From: Spirochaetota bacterium | GTDB taxonomy: Bacteria; Spirochaetota; Spirochaetia; Treponematales; UBA12059 | DNA length: 41,786 nucleotides | Assembly: GCA_029547205.1 (NCBI GenBank) | Contig: JAKPPT010000092.1 | Coordinates: 88,626-130,411 of the forward strand | Reading direction: 5' to 3' | In this document: positions 17,676-25,878 of the stretch, piece by piece | Position numbering within the stretch: the first letter of the stretch is position 1 | Layout: every line of letters begins with the position of its first letter | Made by a program: the position numbers and the translations under genes | The notes under the pieces: generated by a model | What the model was told of the DNA's origin: nothing | Databases searched by the model: none | Seen by the model: only the letters and a program-made list of their open reading frames with translations

Positions 17676-18242
17676 GCCGGCATCAGGTTCAATACGGGAG
17701 TATCCATTGTACGACACGATTTCAGAAAGTTCACGGCGTTTTTTTTCAGGAATCTGGAAATTCTCAATAGGATAACCAACTGCTATCAATAACGGAATCT
17801 GCTTTGTTTTTGGAACACCAAGTATTTTTTTCGCTCGTTTTTCATCAAACCAGCCAAGTATGCATGTTCCGATGCCCCGTTCCGCAGCTGCAAGACAAAA
17901 ATTTTCTACAGCCATTCCAATATCGAGATGCTTATAGCCGTGTCCTTTTATAAAGCCACCAATACTGGCAGCCAATTTTGCTGTTTCTTCTACTACTGCG
18001 ATAATGACCGGTGCTTGCCGAACAAAAACATTGATTGGCACGGGATTACCTACTGCAGCTTCACGCATTTCTACGAGTAGCTTTCCTTCATCCACAACAA
18101 TAAAATGCCACGGTTGTGAATTACAAGCCGATGGCGCAAGCCGCGCAGCTTCAAGACAGGCTTCGATTTCTTTTCGAGAAACAGGTTGTACACTGAATTT
18201 TCGCACGCTACAGCGTTTTTTAACCAATTTTAAGAATTCCAT
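17652..18242 (-). CDS. Nitroreductase-family FMN oxidoreductase
   Basis: 196 residues. The N-terminal signature KKRCSVRKFS and the FMN-contacting ARLAPSACNSQPWHF are clear, as is the C-terminal LIAVGYPIE. These flavoproteins reduce nitro compounds, quinones or flavins with NAD(P)H and usually work as dimers in the cytoplasm. The physiological substrate is unknown. The gene starts at an ATG at 18242 without a strong Shine-Dalgarno site. It is convergent with cysteine synthase, overlapping it by 24 bases, and divergent from the glycerate kinase gene with about 45 bases between them, so the two promoters must lie very close together. Confidence 0.9.
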   Translation of the reverse strand: MEFLKLVKKRCSVRKFSVQPVSRKEIEACLEAARLAPSACNSQPWHFIVVDEGKLLVEMREAAVGNPVPINVFVRQAPVIIAVVEETAKLAASIGGFIKGHGYKHLDIGMAVENFCLAAAERGIGTCILGWFDEKRAKKILGVPKTKQIPLLIAVGYPIENFQIPEKKRRELSEIVSYNGYSRIEPDAGSNEQTCR

Positions 18243-18287
18243 ATATGATATAGTATGCCTTAGCTTTCAGAAGGTCAATACATTAAC

Positions 18288-19691
18288 TTGTCCAAAAGAC
18301 AGATTACATTTACAATACTACTAGTGGAACCACAGAAACGAAGAGAACAGGCAGTAGCGATCATAGAAGCTGCTGTGCAGCATGCAAAACCATCAAATCT
18401 CATCCAACAATGTCTCTATGTACAAAATGGTAAACTTTGTGTTTCGACAGAACAACTAACTAAAAATTTTGATTTATCTCGATACCAACGATTACTCGTT
18501 ACAGGTTTTGGAAAAGCCAGTGCCACTTCTGCGAGTGTTATCGAGTCACTGCTCGGTGACTATGTTTCCGGAGGACTTATTGCTGTAAATAAACCAAATG
18601 CCGTTCCGCTAAAAAAAATACAATCCGTGTATGGTTCGCATCCAATTCCTGATCTTTCGAGTATTAACGCTTCAAAAGCATTACTCAATTTTGCACGTCA
18701 ATGCACTGAAGATACACTTGTTATCAATCTTATTTCCGGTGGTGGTTCGTCAATATTATGTGCTCCCTATACCGATGCAATGCACCATATTACACTTGAA
18801 GAAAAAGCTTATATTACAAAAAAATTACTTTCTTGCGGTGCCAGCATTAAAGAAATAAATGCAGTACGCAAACATCTCTCAATGATAAAAGGTGGAAATC
18901 TTGCAAAAGTATTTTACCCAGCAGAAGTGCTCTCGCTCATAATCTCCGATGTTATAGGCGATGATATCAGCACCATTGCATCGGGACCGACAGCACCTGA
19001 TCCTACAACGTGGGTAGATGCATTTGGAATACTGCAAAAGTATGAACTAATACCCGAAACACCTCAATCGATTATCCGGCTCTTCCATCATGGATTGAGG
19101 AATCTTGTTCCAGATACACCCAAAGAAGGTGATATTATTTTCTCAAAAAACACCAATCTCATTATTGGTTCTAACCGACTTGCCTGTACGTATGCCATTG
19201 AAACAGCAAAGCTGCTTGGATACAGAACACTCTACCTTGGTTCAAGAATCGCAGGTGATGTGCATAAAGAAGCACGAGCTTTCTGGCGTATTGTGTTGCA
19301 ATATGCAAAACAGGCAGCACATTCATCACAGCCAATCTGTATTATTGCAGGTGGCGAACCAACTGTTGAAGTAGCGGGGACAGGTAAAGGGGGACGGGCA
19401 CAGGAGTTCGCACTTACATTTCTTAACGAAATGGCCTCGGCACCAAACGAAATCATTTCTAAAATAACCCTGCTCACCGCTGCAACCGATGGAATTGACG
19501 GGATAACTGACGCAGCAGGTGCTTTTGCAGACAGCAGAACTATAGAGAGCATGAAACAGATTGGTCTTGAACCTGTTCAATTTATTAAACATAACGATTC
19601 GTATTCATTTTTTAAGAACTGCAACAGCATATATGTGAGTGGTGCGACAGGAACTAACGTTAATGATATCTATCTTGCACTGATTGGCTGA
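18288..19691 (+). CDS. Glycerate 2-kinase, MOFRL/DUF4147 family
   Basis: Phosphorylates glycerate to 2-phosphoglycerate, linking serine or glyoxylate metabolism to glycolysis. Up to 467 residues. The N-terminal DUF4147 half has VINLISGGGSSIL and VRKHLSMIKGGNLA. The MOFRL half has IAGGEPTVEVAGTGKGGRAQEF and AATDGIDGITDAAGAF. The start is uncertain. The TTG at 18288 gives the longest frame, with AGAAGG about 12 nt upstream. A GTG at 18324 has no ribosome site but begins closer to where homologues start. It stands between the nitroreductase and formyl-THF cyclo-ligase genes and appears monocistronic. Confidence 0.9.
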   Translation: MSKRQITFTILLVEPQKRREQAVAIIEAAVQHAKPSNLIQQCLYVQNGKLCVSTEQLTKNFDLSRYQRLLVTGFGKASATSASVIESLLGDYVSGGLIAVNKPNAVPLKKIQSVYGSHPIPDLSSINASKALLNFARQCTEDTLVINLISGGGSSILCAPYTDAMHHITLEEKAYITKKLLSCGASIKEINAVRKHLSMIKGGNLAKVFYPAEVLSLIISDVIGDDISTIASGPTAPDPTTWVDAFGILQKYELIPETPQSIIRLFHHGLRNLVPDTPKEGDIIFSKNTNLIIGSNRLACTYAIETAKLLGYRTLYLGSRIAGDVHKEARAFWRIVLQYAKQAAHSSQPICIIAGGEPTVEVAGTGKGGRAQEFALTFLNEMASAPNEIISKITLLTAATDGIDGITDAAGAFADSRTIESMKQIGLEPVQFIKHNDSYSFFKNCNSIYVSGATGTNVNDIYLALIG

Positions 19692-19752
19692 TATTTTTTT
19701 AAGTCAAACTATTACAATATGCCCTCTTAGAGAGATACTACGCAGCACCTGA

Positions 19753-20370
19753 TCAAATTACAATTACTGTATCAACCCTAAAATCATGATCATCTGCAGG
19801 AACACTTTCAACAAGCTGAAGTTCTAAACCTACCCCTACTAAAAACGGCATAGGCTTTTGCAACTGTTTTGACACAGCTAAAAGCTTTCCTAAATAACGA
19901 TCATAAAACCCTTTGCCCCGCCCCAGTCTTCGGCCTGTTGTATCGAACGCCAAACCAGGCACCACAATGAGTGATGGTTCCTGTATAAAAAGCTCAGGTT
20001 TTACAGCAGGAAGCTCTCCCGGGGGGACAGGTATGTTCCATGCATCTTTGGTCCAGGAATTCCAATCGGTCTCTAATATAACAAAATCGATATCAGAACC
20101 TTCAATGCGGGGAACATACACATGCTTGTTCTGGTTGAGTGCTGCGGTTATAAGCGGTCCGGTATCAAGCTCGTCCGGCATCGATAAAAATGCGCAAATG
20201 TGAGCACATGAATCCCATGCCGGAACTTTCTTTATTTTTTCTGAAAGCAATACACCAAGGCGATTTTTCTCAGCAGCCGAAGAGGAAGCCCAAAACGATT
20301 TGAGTGAAGTTCGAATAGACTTTCTGAGCTCTTTTTTTGCCTGATATACAATTTCATTATCGTGTACCAT
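19753..20370 (-). CDS. 5-formyltetrahydrofolate cyclo-ligase
   Basis: ATP-dependent conversion of 5-formyl-THF to 5,10-methenyl-THF, which clears an inhibitory folate. 205 residues, the typical length. The N-terminal AKKELRKSIR helix and the C-terminal VVPGLAFDTTGRRLGRGKGFYDRYL motif, which binds ATP and magnesium, are diagnostic. It begins at the ATG at 20370 with only a weak GAGTGA upstream. It lies alone between a convergent glycerate kinase and the ferritin terminator, so it probably has its own promoter in the AT-rich 20371-20520 stretch. I saw no 6S RNA there. Confidence 0.93.
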   Translation of the reverse strand: MVHDNEIVYQAKKELRKSIRTSLKSFWASSSAAEKNRLGVLLSEKIKKVPAWDSCAHICAFLSMPDELDTGPLITAALNQNKHVYVPRIEGSDIDFVILETDWNSWTKDAWNIPVPPGELPAVKPELFIQEPSLIVVPGLAFDTTGRRLGRGKGFYDRYLGKLLAVSKQLQKPMPFLVGVGLELQLVESVPADDHDFRVDTVIVI

Positions 20371-20527
20371 GAGATTATCACTCGCTTATGGATGTTTATA
20401 AAAAAGAATTACATTCCACTCTTACTCTCAAGTAGTCGCTAATAAAAAATTCTTTTAATCTTTGAGCCTATTGTAAGGTACTACATCTAAAAATTCTACT
20501 CATAAAATTATTTCAATTATAAAAAAA

Positions 20528-20553
20528 GGCCATGCAGATTATTCCACATGGCC
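20528..20553 (-). terminator. Rho-independent terminator of the ferritin transcript
   Basis: On the minus strand GGCCATG pairs with CATGGCC across a 12-nt loop, followed immediately by seven T residues (A run 20521-20527 on the plus strand). It lies 45 bases after the ferritin stop codon. Confidence 0.88.
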
Positions 20554-20598
20554 AATCCCCCTTGCCTACAAGAGCTTGGGGTTTAAGGAGGAGGGAGT

Positions 20599-21123
20599 TT
20601 ATGTAAAAGAAACAAAGTTAGAGGCAACACTGAGCTCTCGTTTACCCAGTTCAATATTCAGCATGAATAAACCCTGTTTGTTTTCTCCAAGAAGCTCTAT
20701 ATTTTGTAAAATTTCTTCAGCATTTTTCTCTTCTTCAACTTGTTCGTCAATATACCACCGCACAACATTTTCTGTTGCATAATCCTTTTCAGCGCTTGCT
20801 AGCTCTAAAAGCTCTCTAATGGAAGCAGTAACGGTTTTTTCATGTTTGAGTACTTCTGTAAAAAGCTCTTTAATACCTATACCACTCTTAACCTGAGCTT
20901 CTTTAATTGCAGGTACAGCCGGTTTTGCTCCCTGTTCGATTAAATATTTATAAAACTTCATTGCATGGAACATTTCTTCATGATATTGCACCATGAGCCA
21001 TTTTGCGATTCCGGTATACCCCTGTTTTGACATTTCTGCAGACATAGTCATATACAGAAAAGCTGAGTACATTTCCCTTTCAATCTGAACGTTGATTCTG
21101 TCAATTACTTTCTGTGAAATCAT
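20599..21123 (-). CDS. ftnA: Ferritin (bacterial FTN type)
   Basis: Iron-storage four-helix protein that oxidises Fe(II) and mineralises it inside a 24-mer cage. 174 residues. The ferroxidase ligands are visible: Glu in EREMYSAFLYM near residue 17, Glu and His in YHEEMFHAMKFY near 50, and Glu in later helices (LKHEKTV and the DEQVEEE region). The ATG at 21123 is preferred over that at 21129 because GAGGAG lies 6 nt upstream of the former and abuts the latter. It follows tonB by 66 bases containing a perfect AT palindrome (21149-21175), a probable metal-responsive operator. Location beside TonB/ExbBD fits an iron uptake and storage locus. Confidence 0.94.
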   Translation of the reverse strand: MISQKVIDRINVQIEREMYSAFLYMTMSAEMSKQGYTGIAKWLMVQYHEEMFHAMKFYKYLIEQGAKPAVPAIKEAQVKSGIGIKELFTEVLKHEKTVTASIRELLELASAEKDYATENVVRWYIDEQVEEEKNAEEILQNIELLGENKQGLFMLNIELGKRELSVASNFVSFT

Positions 21124-21148
21124 ATACATCTCCTCTTTCACAATAATA

Positions 21149-21175
21149 TATAAAAAATATACTATATTTTTTATA
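21149..21175. promoter_or_regulatory. 27-bp AT-only palindrome upstream of ferritin
   Basis: Two 13-bp arms (21149-21161 and 21163-21175), each a perfect reverse complement of the other, surround a single C/G base. The arms contain only A and T. The element lies 26 bases upstream of the ferritin start and 15 bases from its Shine-Dalgarno sequence, where a promoter or operator is expected. A Fur-family (Fur, PerR) or other dimeric regulator is plausible. The sequence does not match the standard Fur or PerR consensus closely. A weak tonB terminator is an alternative. Confidence 0.55.
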
Positions 21176-21189
21176 GGAAGCAAAACATT

Positions 21190-22185
21190 TTAGAACCAAT
21201 AGGTAAACACCGCATCAATCTCTCGGTTACTGCTGTTTGAAAATCTTCCTTGCTTAAATCCAAATAAAACCGCCTCGTCAATATCTGAATAACCTGAACT
21301 CTTTATTAGTTTTATATTTACCAGCATGCCACCTTCATTTCCCTTTGGTGGCAAAACAGTAAACCGTATCTGAACAGGTCTCAGATTTTTCCCCATTTTG
21401 TACTCTGCATTGAACATATCATAGCCATTTGCTTCAAGTATCGACCAGATATCGGGTCGTTCAGTAAAATCAGGCTGTGCAAAACCCTTGAGCTGGTACG
21501 TGTCTCCTGTGCGCACATAATACTTTAGCATTATTTTTTTTAACTCATCTGCTGTTGCAAAAATTGTGCCATTGATTACCCTGTCGCGTATTCCATCAAT
21601 AAGCGATGCCGGAAGAACATTGGGGACAGGCATATAAAGCATGATAGGAACAGAAAGTGACCTGCGGACTTCACCGGATGCACCAAGATACTGTATCTCA
21701 TACGAATTGCCTGTCTCTGTTCCTTTAATGCTCGTTACCTGGGGTTCTGATGGTTTTGTTTGTTCCGAAGGTTGTGCCGATGATGGCTGTGCAGCAGAAG
21801 CCTGTGTGCTGGAAGCTTTACTGGTCTGTGATGCTGTTTGCTGCGCAGTTTTACCAGAATTTGTATTTACTGGCTGAGATTGTACTGCTGATGGAGGAGG
21901 CTGCGTCTCTGCTGCTTTTGCTGCTGTATTTGCTGATGTCTCTTGCGGTACAACCTCTCCTGAATTTTCCTGCACAGTTTCAGATTGTGCAGCTTTGAGC
22001 ATATCTTCGTTTGCTATCTCTGAACCTATTCTTATGAGCATTGGACCACTCATTGCGCCAACATCAGAAACACTGCACACTCGCAAAACCATAAAAAATC
22101 CGATGATACACATATGCCCCAAAAGTGAAAGTGCAAAAGCAAAACCAGTGCGGCTATGCCTGTTTTCTATGAGGCCATTTTTCAT
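21190..22185 (-). CDS. tonB: TonB-like energy transducer
   Basis: 331 residues. One N-terminal membrane helix (about 13-36), a periplasmic linker at about 70-150 rich in Gln, Ser, Ala, Thr and Pro, and a C-terminal domain (about 240-331) with the TonB pattern (VLPPKGNEGGMLVNIKLIKS, then SGYSDIDEAVLFGFKQGRF and a final Tyr-Trp-Phe). It passes proton-motive energy from ExbB/ExbD to outer-membrane receptors. It begins one base after the ExbD stop codon, clearly co-transcribed. No TonB-dependent receptor is in the window. Proximity to ferritin favours iron or haem uptake, which is an inference. Confidence 0.85.
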   Translation of the reverse strand: MKNGLIENRHSRTGFAFALSLLGHMCIIGFFMVLRVCSVSDVGAMSGPMLIRIGSEIANEDMLKAAQSETVQENSGEVVPQETSANTAAKAAETQPPPSAVQSQPVNTNSGKTAQQTASQTSKASSTQASAAQPSSAQPSEQTKPSEPQVTSIKGTETGNSYEIQYLGASGEVRRSLSVPIMLYMPVPNVLPASLIDGIRDRVINGTIFATADELKKIMLKYYVRTGDTYQLKGFAQPDFTERPDIWSILEANGYDMFNAEYKMGKNLRPVQIRFTVLPPKGNEGGMLVNIKLIKSSGYSDIDEAVLFGFKQGRFSNSSNREIDAVFTYWF

Positions 22186-22186
22186 A

Positions 22187-22603
22187 TTACTTTTTTCCTT
22201 TTGGCAACGTAGTGTTAAGTGCTATATTACTTATGTTATTTGTCCTACATGCATCCAGTAATGAAATAATAACATCATATGAAACATTTTTTTCAGCAAG
22301 CAAATTTACCTGTTTGACATCCAGCTTTTTGGCATCCATTTCATTTTTAATAACTTTAGCAGCACCGTCTACAGTAGTTCTAATCTCATTGATGTATACT
22401 TCGTCTTTAGAAAGTGCTGTAATGGTAAGCTGATTCAAAATAACTGGTTCCGATGTTCCTGCCTCTGGCAGATCAAGTGCAATTGCAGGATTAGTTTTGA
22501 ATGTTGTAGTAATCATAAAGAAAATTACAAGCTGAAAAATAACATCGATAAGCGGTGTAAGATCAACATTGACATTTGGTTTTAAGCGACGTTCTATAAT
22601 CAT
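22187..22603 (-). CDS. exbD: ExbD/TolR-family proton-channel subunit
   Basis: 138 residues with one membrane helix near 22-42. The critical Asp of the family is in the N-terminal helix (NVDLTPLIDVIFQLVIFFM, D20). The C-terminal periplasmic domain has the usual VNLLAEKNVSYDVIISLLDA segment. The start ATG at 22603 overlaps the ExbB stop by four bases. With ExbB it forms the proton-driven motor that energises TonB. The strict order exbB-exbD-tonB argues against a TolQR system. Confidence 0.93.
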   Translation of the reverse strand: MIIERRLKPNVNVDLTPLIDVIFQLVIFFMITTTFKTNPAIALDLPEAGTSEPVILNQLTITALSKDEVYINEIRTTVDGAAKVIKNEMDAKKLDVKQVNLLAEKNVSYDVIISLLDACRTNNISNIALNTTLPKGKK

Positions 22604-23193
22604 AACCGCTTCTCCTCTCTCTTTGCCTCGAGTTTTGCAGCAAGCGATTTATAAGGTTCCTCTTGTTTTACCTGTGGAGAAAGAATTGCAATAAGTGCAT
22701 TCACCTGGTTTTCCATCTTTATGAGAATGGTATTAACTCTTGTAACAAGATAGTTATAAAATATTACAGCAGGGACAGCGACAATAATTCCTCCCACTGT
22801 AGTAATTAATGCTTCGGAAACACCCTTTGCCAGCACAGACGGATCTGACACTGCACCAAAATTTCCTAAAACACCAAATGCTTTCATGGTTCCAGTAACG
22901 GTACCCAAAAGTCCAAGAAGCGGTGCAATATGAGCAATTGTTCCGAGCGACGAAATATGCTTTTCCAGTTCAGGGATTTCCTGATTTGCAGCATCTCGCA
23001 AAACTTCTTTTTGCATCACTTGAGGATGCTCTCGGTACTCGATACCTACTTTAATGAGCTTTGCAAGCGGAGAAATACTGGTATCACAAATAGCCAGAGC
23101 CTCATCATAGTGCTGTTTCTGTAATGCACCTTTAACCCTATTAAACAATTGTTCTTCATCTACCTGAATTTTTTTGAGATAGAGCAAGCGCAA
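22600..23193 (-). CDS. exbB: ExbB/TolQ-family protein, frame lacking its first membrane helix
   Basis: This frame gives 197 residues from a TTG at 23193 and contains the conserved MotA/TolQ/ExbB core: IAPLLGLLGTVTGTMKAFG, then VSEALITTVGGIIVAVPAVIFYN. The two C-terminal membrane helices are present, but the N-terminal helix is not. That helix is found in another frame just upstream (23156-23272), behind a strong ribosome site. A stop codon at 23203-23205 closes the present frame. The family pattern (a helix, then ERLLYLRRI) continues across the junction if the frame is shifted. The gene is therefore either broken, recoded, or mis-sequenced at about 23190-23205. Confidence 0.85.
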   Translation of the reverse strand: MRLLYLKKIQVDEEQLFNRVKGALQKQHYDEALAICDTSISPLAKLIKVGIEYREHPQVMQKEVLRDAANQEIPELEKHISSLGTIAHIAPLLGLLGTVTGTMKAFGVLGNFGAVSDPSVLAKGVSEALITTVGGIIVAVPAVIFYNYLVTRVNTILIKMENQVNALIAILSPQVKQEEPYKSLAAKLEAKREEKRL

Positions 23194-23272
23194 ATTCCTC
23201 TGCTATGCCAACAATTGACAAACTAAGGATAACCCAGAGAATCACACCGCCCTTAATTAAAAAATCAACCAT
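23156..23272 (-). other. Out-of-frame N-terminal segment of exbB
   Basis: A 38-codon frame starts at the ATG at 23272, with AAGGAG 6 nt upstream (the only good ribosome site for exbB). Its first 24 residues (MVDFLIKGGVILWVILSLSI, then VGIA) are a typical ExbB first transmembrane helix. It then reads non-homologous residues to a TGA at 23156-23158, while the homologous continuation (RLLYLKKIQV) sits in the neighbouring frame. One extra base or two missing bases near 23195 would join the two. Confidence 0.8.
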
Positions 23273-23315
23273 GCATCACTCCTTGTATCTGGCTATCAAG
23301 CCATTTTACTTGATG

Positions 23316-23344
23316 TTTACAAGATAAAGCATATCATTTATAGT
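23316..23344 (+). promoter_or_regulatory. Sigma-70-type promoter of the M48 peptidase gene
   Basis: TTTACA at 23316-23321 and TATAGT at 23339-23344 are separated by 17 bases. Transcription would start near 23351, leaving about 53 nt of leader before the ATG at 23404 and excluding the longer open-frame start at 23350. Confidence 0.65.
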
Positions 23345-23403
23345 GTAAATTGTCTAATTTCAAAGTATTAGAAAAACAAACAACCTACTTGAGAGGTAAC
23401 GCC

Positions 23404-24411
23404 ATGCTGCCAGGCAAAGTAACCACCTTTGAAGCAATCGATTCCCGGTCATGGGAACATCCTGCAGACAGAGCTGCACTTGCTGCACTAAAATCAATTC
23501 CGGGTTTTGATGAATTTATAAAAAAAATTCTCGGTATTATTTCAGACCGCAAATTAGAACTAATGTTCCTGGCTAATTCAATACGCGTTTCGGAAACTCA
23601 GTATTCTAAACTGTGGACTATCATGAATCGCCTCTGTACAACGTTTGACTGGCCTGTACAGCCCACAGTATTTGTCACACAGAGTCCATTTCTCAATGGC
23701 GGCACACTAGGCGTTGATAAACCGATGATTGTTATCAATTCATCGGTACTGCATATGCTCGATGATGATGAGTTAACCTGTCTCCTTGCTCACGAGCTTG
23801 GACATATTATGAGCGGTCATGCAGCGTATAAAACACTACTTTATTTGCTGCTCAATATAACATTTAACCTGCTCCCCGTATCGCAGATGCTTATTGTTCC
23901 CATAATCCTCGCACTCCGTGAGTGGGATCGTAAAAGTGAGCTTTCTGCAGACCGGGTGGAAGTTCTTGCACTCCAGAATCCTGAGCCATCCTACGAACTT
24001 CTCATCAAACTGGCAGGAGGCACAAAACCAGGAGAAGTTAATATTAATGAATTTTTCAAACAGGCACAGGAATACGAAGCCGCTTCTGGACTTATTGATC
24101 AAGTACACAAGTTTACAAATCTGCTCGATGCAACACACCCCTTTGCCGTCATGAGGCTAAAAGAACTCCACGAATGGGTGCAGGGCGGAAGCTACCAATC
24201 AATTATCGATGGTGTGTATCTCCGCCGTGGTATTCATAAAGCCGATACTGGAGAAGAGCTTAAAGGTGGTTTTGATTTTTATAAAGAAGAAACACAAAAG
24301 GCCTCACCTATCATCGAGTCCGCAATTGAGGAAATAGGCGATAAGCTTATTAATGTTACCGTCGAGATTGGTAACGTACTGGGTTCAATTTTTAATCCAG
24401 AGAAAAAATAG
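23404..24411 (+). CDS. M48-family zinc metallopeptidase (HtpX-like)
   Basis: 335 residues. The zinc motif HELGH lies near residue 129 in CLLAHELGHIMSGH, and the third ligand region is ELSAD, matching the M48 ExxxD pattern. Between them lie hydrophobic stretches (LLYLLLNITFNLLPVSQMLI region) that probably insert into the membrane. Members cut misfolded or membrane proteins. Unlike HtpX there is no clear N-terminal pair of membrane helices, so a soluble or peripheral M48 protease is possible. GAGAGG lies 7 nt before the ATG. It is convergent with the DUF4867-like gene, the stop codons being 8 bases apart. Confidence 0.88.
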   Translation: MLPGKVTTFEAIDSRSWEHPADRAALAALKSIPGFDEFIKKILGIISDRKLELMFLANSIRVSETQYSKLWTIMNRLCTTFDWPVQPTVFVTQSPFLNGGTLGVDKPMIVINSSVLHMLDDDELTCLLAHELGHIMSGHAAYKTLLYLLLNITFNLLPVSQMLIVPIILALREWDRKSELSADRVEVLALQNPEPSYELLIKLAGGTKPGEVNINEFFKQAQEYEAASGLIDQVHKFTNLLDATHPFAVMRLKELHEWVQGGSYQSIIDGVYLRRGIHKADTGEELKGGFDFYKEETQKASPIIESAIEEIGDKLINVTVEIGNVLGSIFNPEKK

Positions 24412-24419
24412 GTTAAAGC

Positions 24420-25106
24420 TTAATACCAGACTCTGATATTTTCTCCAACAATCCCGGGATGCGCGCCTTTTTCGATAAGCGGTTTCCGTTCCGGATGAGC
24501 GATAAGCCACTTGTTTTTCATAAACAAAAGACGTTCCTCTGTGACAGTATCGCTTCCAGACTGCTCATATGTAAAACTTTCGAGCGGCAGATTTGTTCCT
24601 TTAGGCAAAATTATCAACGACTTAAACCCTCTATCGTCTGTTTTGCATGGACTTAAATGCAATGTACCGGGCATGAGTTCAAAACATGATCCCCGATTAA
24701 GATAGAGCGCTTTTGCTTTTTTGCTCTCAAACTGATACCTGGCATCAATATCACTCTGTAACCCTAAGAGCAAAACCTGGTCGGTCACTGCTACTATAAT
24801 CTCATTAGACTTGTGATACTCCATGCCATTCATTGTACTATTAGGTCCTGCAACCCATCCAATTTGTATTTCTATTCCACCAAAGTAACTCATAAATAGC
24901 TTTCTATTTTCTGGGGTATCAAGCACAGGGTCGCTCGCAACATACGTATTCTGATCTGAATTGATAACAATCTGACGGTCAGCCTGTTCTATTAACGCAT
25001 CAATACCAGCAATCGTAAGGTGTTTTCCATAGCGCGTCAGTGCGCTATGATTATCATTTAAAAATTCGAGATGACAATTTTTTGCTTTTATTGTTTCGTA
25101 ACTCAT
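24420..25106 (-). CDS. DUF4867-like protein (possible sugar isomerase)
   Basis: 228 residues, no signal peptide or membrane helix. The middle is cupin-like: GMEYHKSNEIIVAV, then the run YLNRGSCFELMPGTLHLSPC with His and Glu that could bind a metal, then GFKSLIILPKGTN. This resembles the DUF4867 family, which I assign from sequence pattern and memory, not from a search. It is the last gene of the GH31/transketolase operon, 46 bases after the exporter gene, with AAGGGG before its ATG. A sugar or sulfo-sugar aldose-ketose isomerase would complete the pathway suggested by its neighbours; that function is inferred. Confidence 0.6.
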   Translation of the reverse strand: MSYETIKAKNCHLEFLNDNHSALTRYGKHLTIAGIDALIEQADRQIVINSDQNTYVASDPVLDTPENRKLFMSYFGGIEIQIGWVAGPNSTMNGMEYHKSNEIIVAVTDQVLLLGLQSDIDARYQFESKKAKALYLNRGSCFELMPGTLHLSPCKTDDRGFKSLIILPKGTNLPLESFTYEQSGSDTVTEERLLFMKNKWLIAHPERKPLIEKGAHPGIVGENIRVWY

Positions 25107-25152
25107 AAAAACCCCTTCATGTTTAATTTTTTATTACACTTTTAATCTATAA

Positions 25153-25878
25153 TTATAAAATCATTATAATTCCAGTTGCGAGCAGCATACTGAACACAAT
25201 GATACTGAAGGTTCTTGCATTTACTTTATGATGCAAAGCTTCACCTATAATAATTCCGCCAATTAAAAAAGGAATTGCAGCACCTAAATCGATAAAGCTC
25301 TGCATTGAAAATCGACCCTTGAGTATATACGTTACAATAATGATTGTATTGAGCGTTGACCATAATACGCAGAGCGATGCTCTAAACTGTGATTTGTCCT
25401 TAATTGCTCCTGATGCATACAGTACAACAAACGGCCCACCCGATGAAAACATGCCATGCACAATACCTCCTGCAAAGAGGAGCAGATACCCTGCCCAGCG
25501 AGGGAGCACTGTCCTGTCGGTTTTAAGCACCAGCAATTTAATTAGCTGAATAGCTGCTGAAACAATTATAAAACTGGCAAGTATTTTTTTTATAACGGCT
25601 GCATCAATTATATTGAAAAGGTAAATACCAAACGGCAGCCCCATCAATACAAAAAGCAATATAACTGCAAGCTCTTTCCATGCAATATGTTTTATGTTTT
25701 TAATCACAATATACAATGCCAGAATCCACGCTAAAATTGTGAGGAGCAGTATACCTCTTGTCATACCCAGTAGCGCTGTAACAAACGGAAGAGCAAGCAC
25801 AGTGCAACCAAACCCGGTAACTGCTTCAAGTGCATGCGTAATGAGTACAACAATACCGCTCAGAATAAGCTCTAGCAT
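25153..25878 (-). CDS. TauE/SafE-family sulfonate/sulfite exporter-like membrane protein
   Basis: 241 residues with about seven or eight predicted membrane helices and two related halves, as in the TauE/SafE family. Recognisable pieces are the N-terminal GFGCTVLALPFV and the second-half GIVHGMFSSGGPFVVLYA repeat motif. Members export organosulfonates or sulfite, or act as general anion exporters. The start overlaps the dehydrogenase gene by 7 bases. In sulfonate-degrading clusters such an exporter removes the C2 or C3 sulfonate end product. Here that would be isethionate or a similar compound, which is inferred from the operon. Confidence 0.87.
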   Translation of the reverse strand: MLELILSGIVVLITHALEAVTGFGCTVLALPFVTALLGMTRGILLLTILAWILALYIVIKNIKHIAWKELAVILLFVLMGLPFGIYLFNIIDAAVIKKILASFIIVSAAIQLIKLLVLKTDRTVLPRWAGYLLLFAGGIVHGMFSSGGPFVVLYASGAIKDKSQFRASLCVLWSTLNTIIIVTYILKGRFSMQSFIDLGAAIPFLIGGIIIGEALHHKVNARTFSIIVFSMLLATGIIMIL

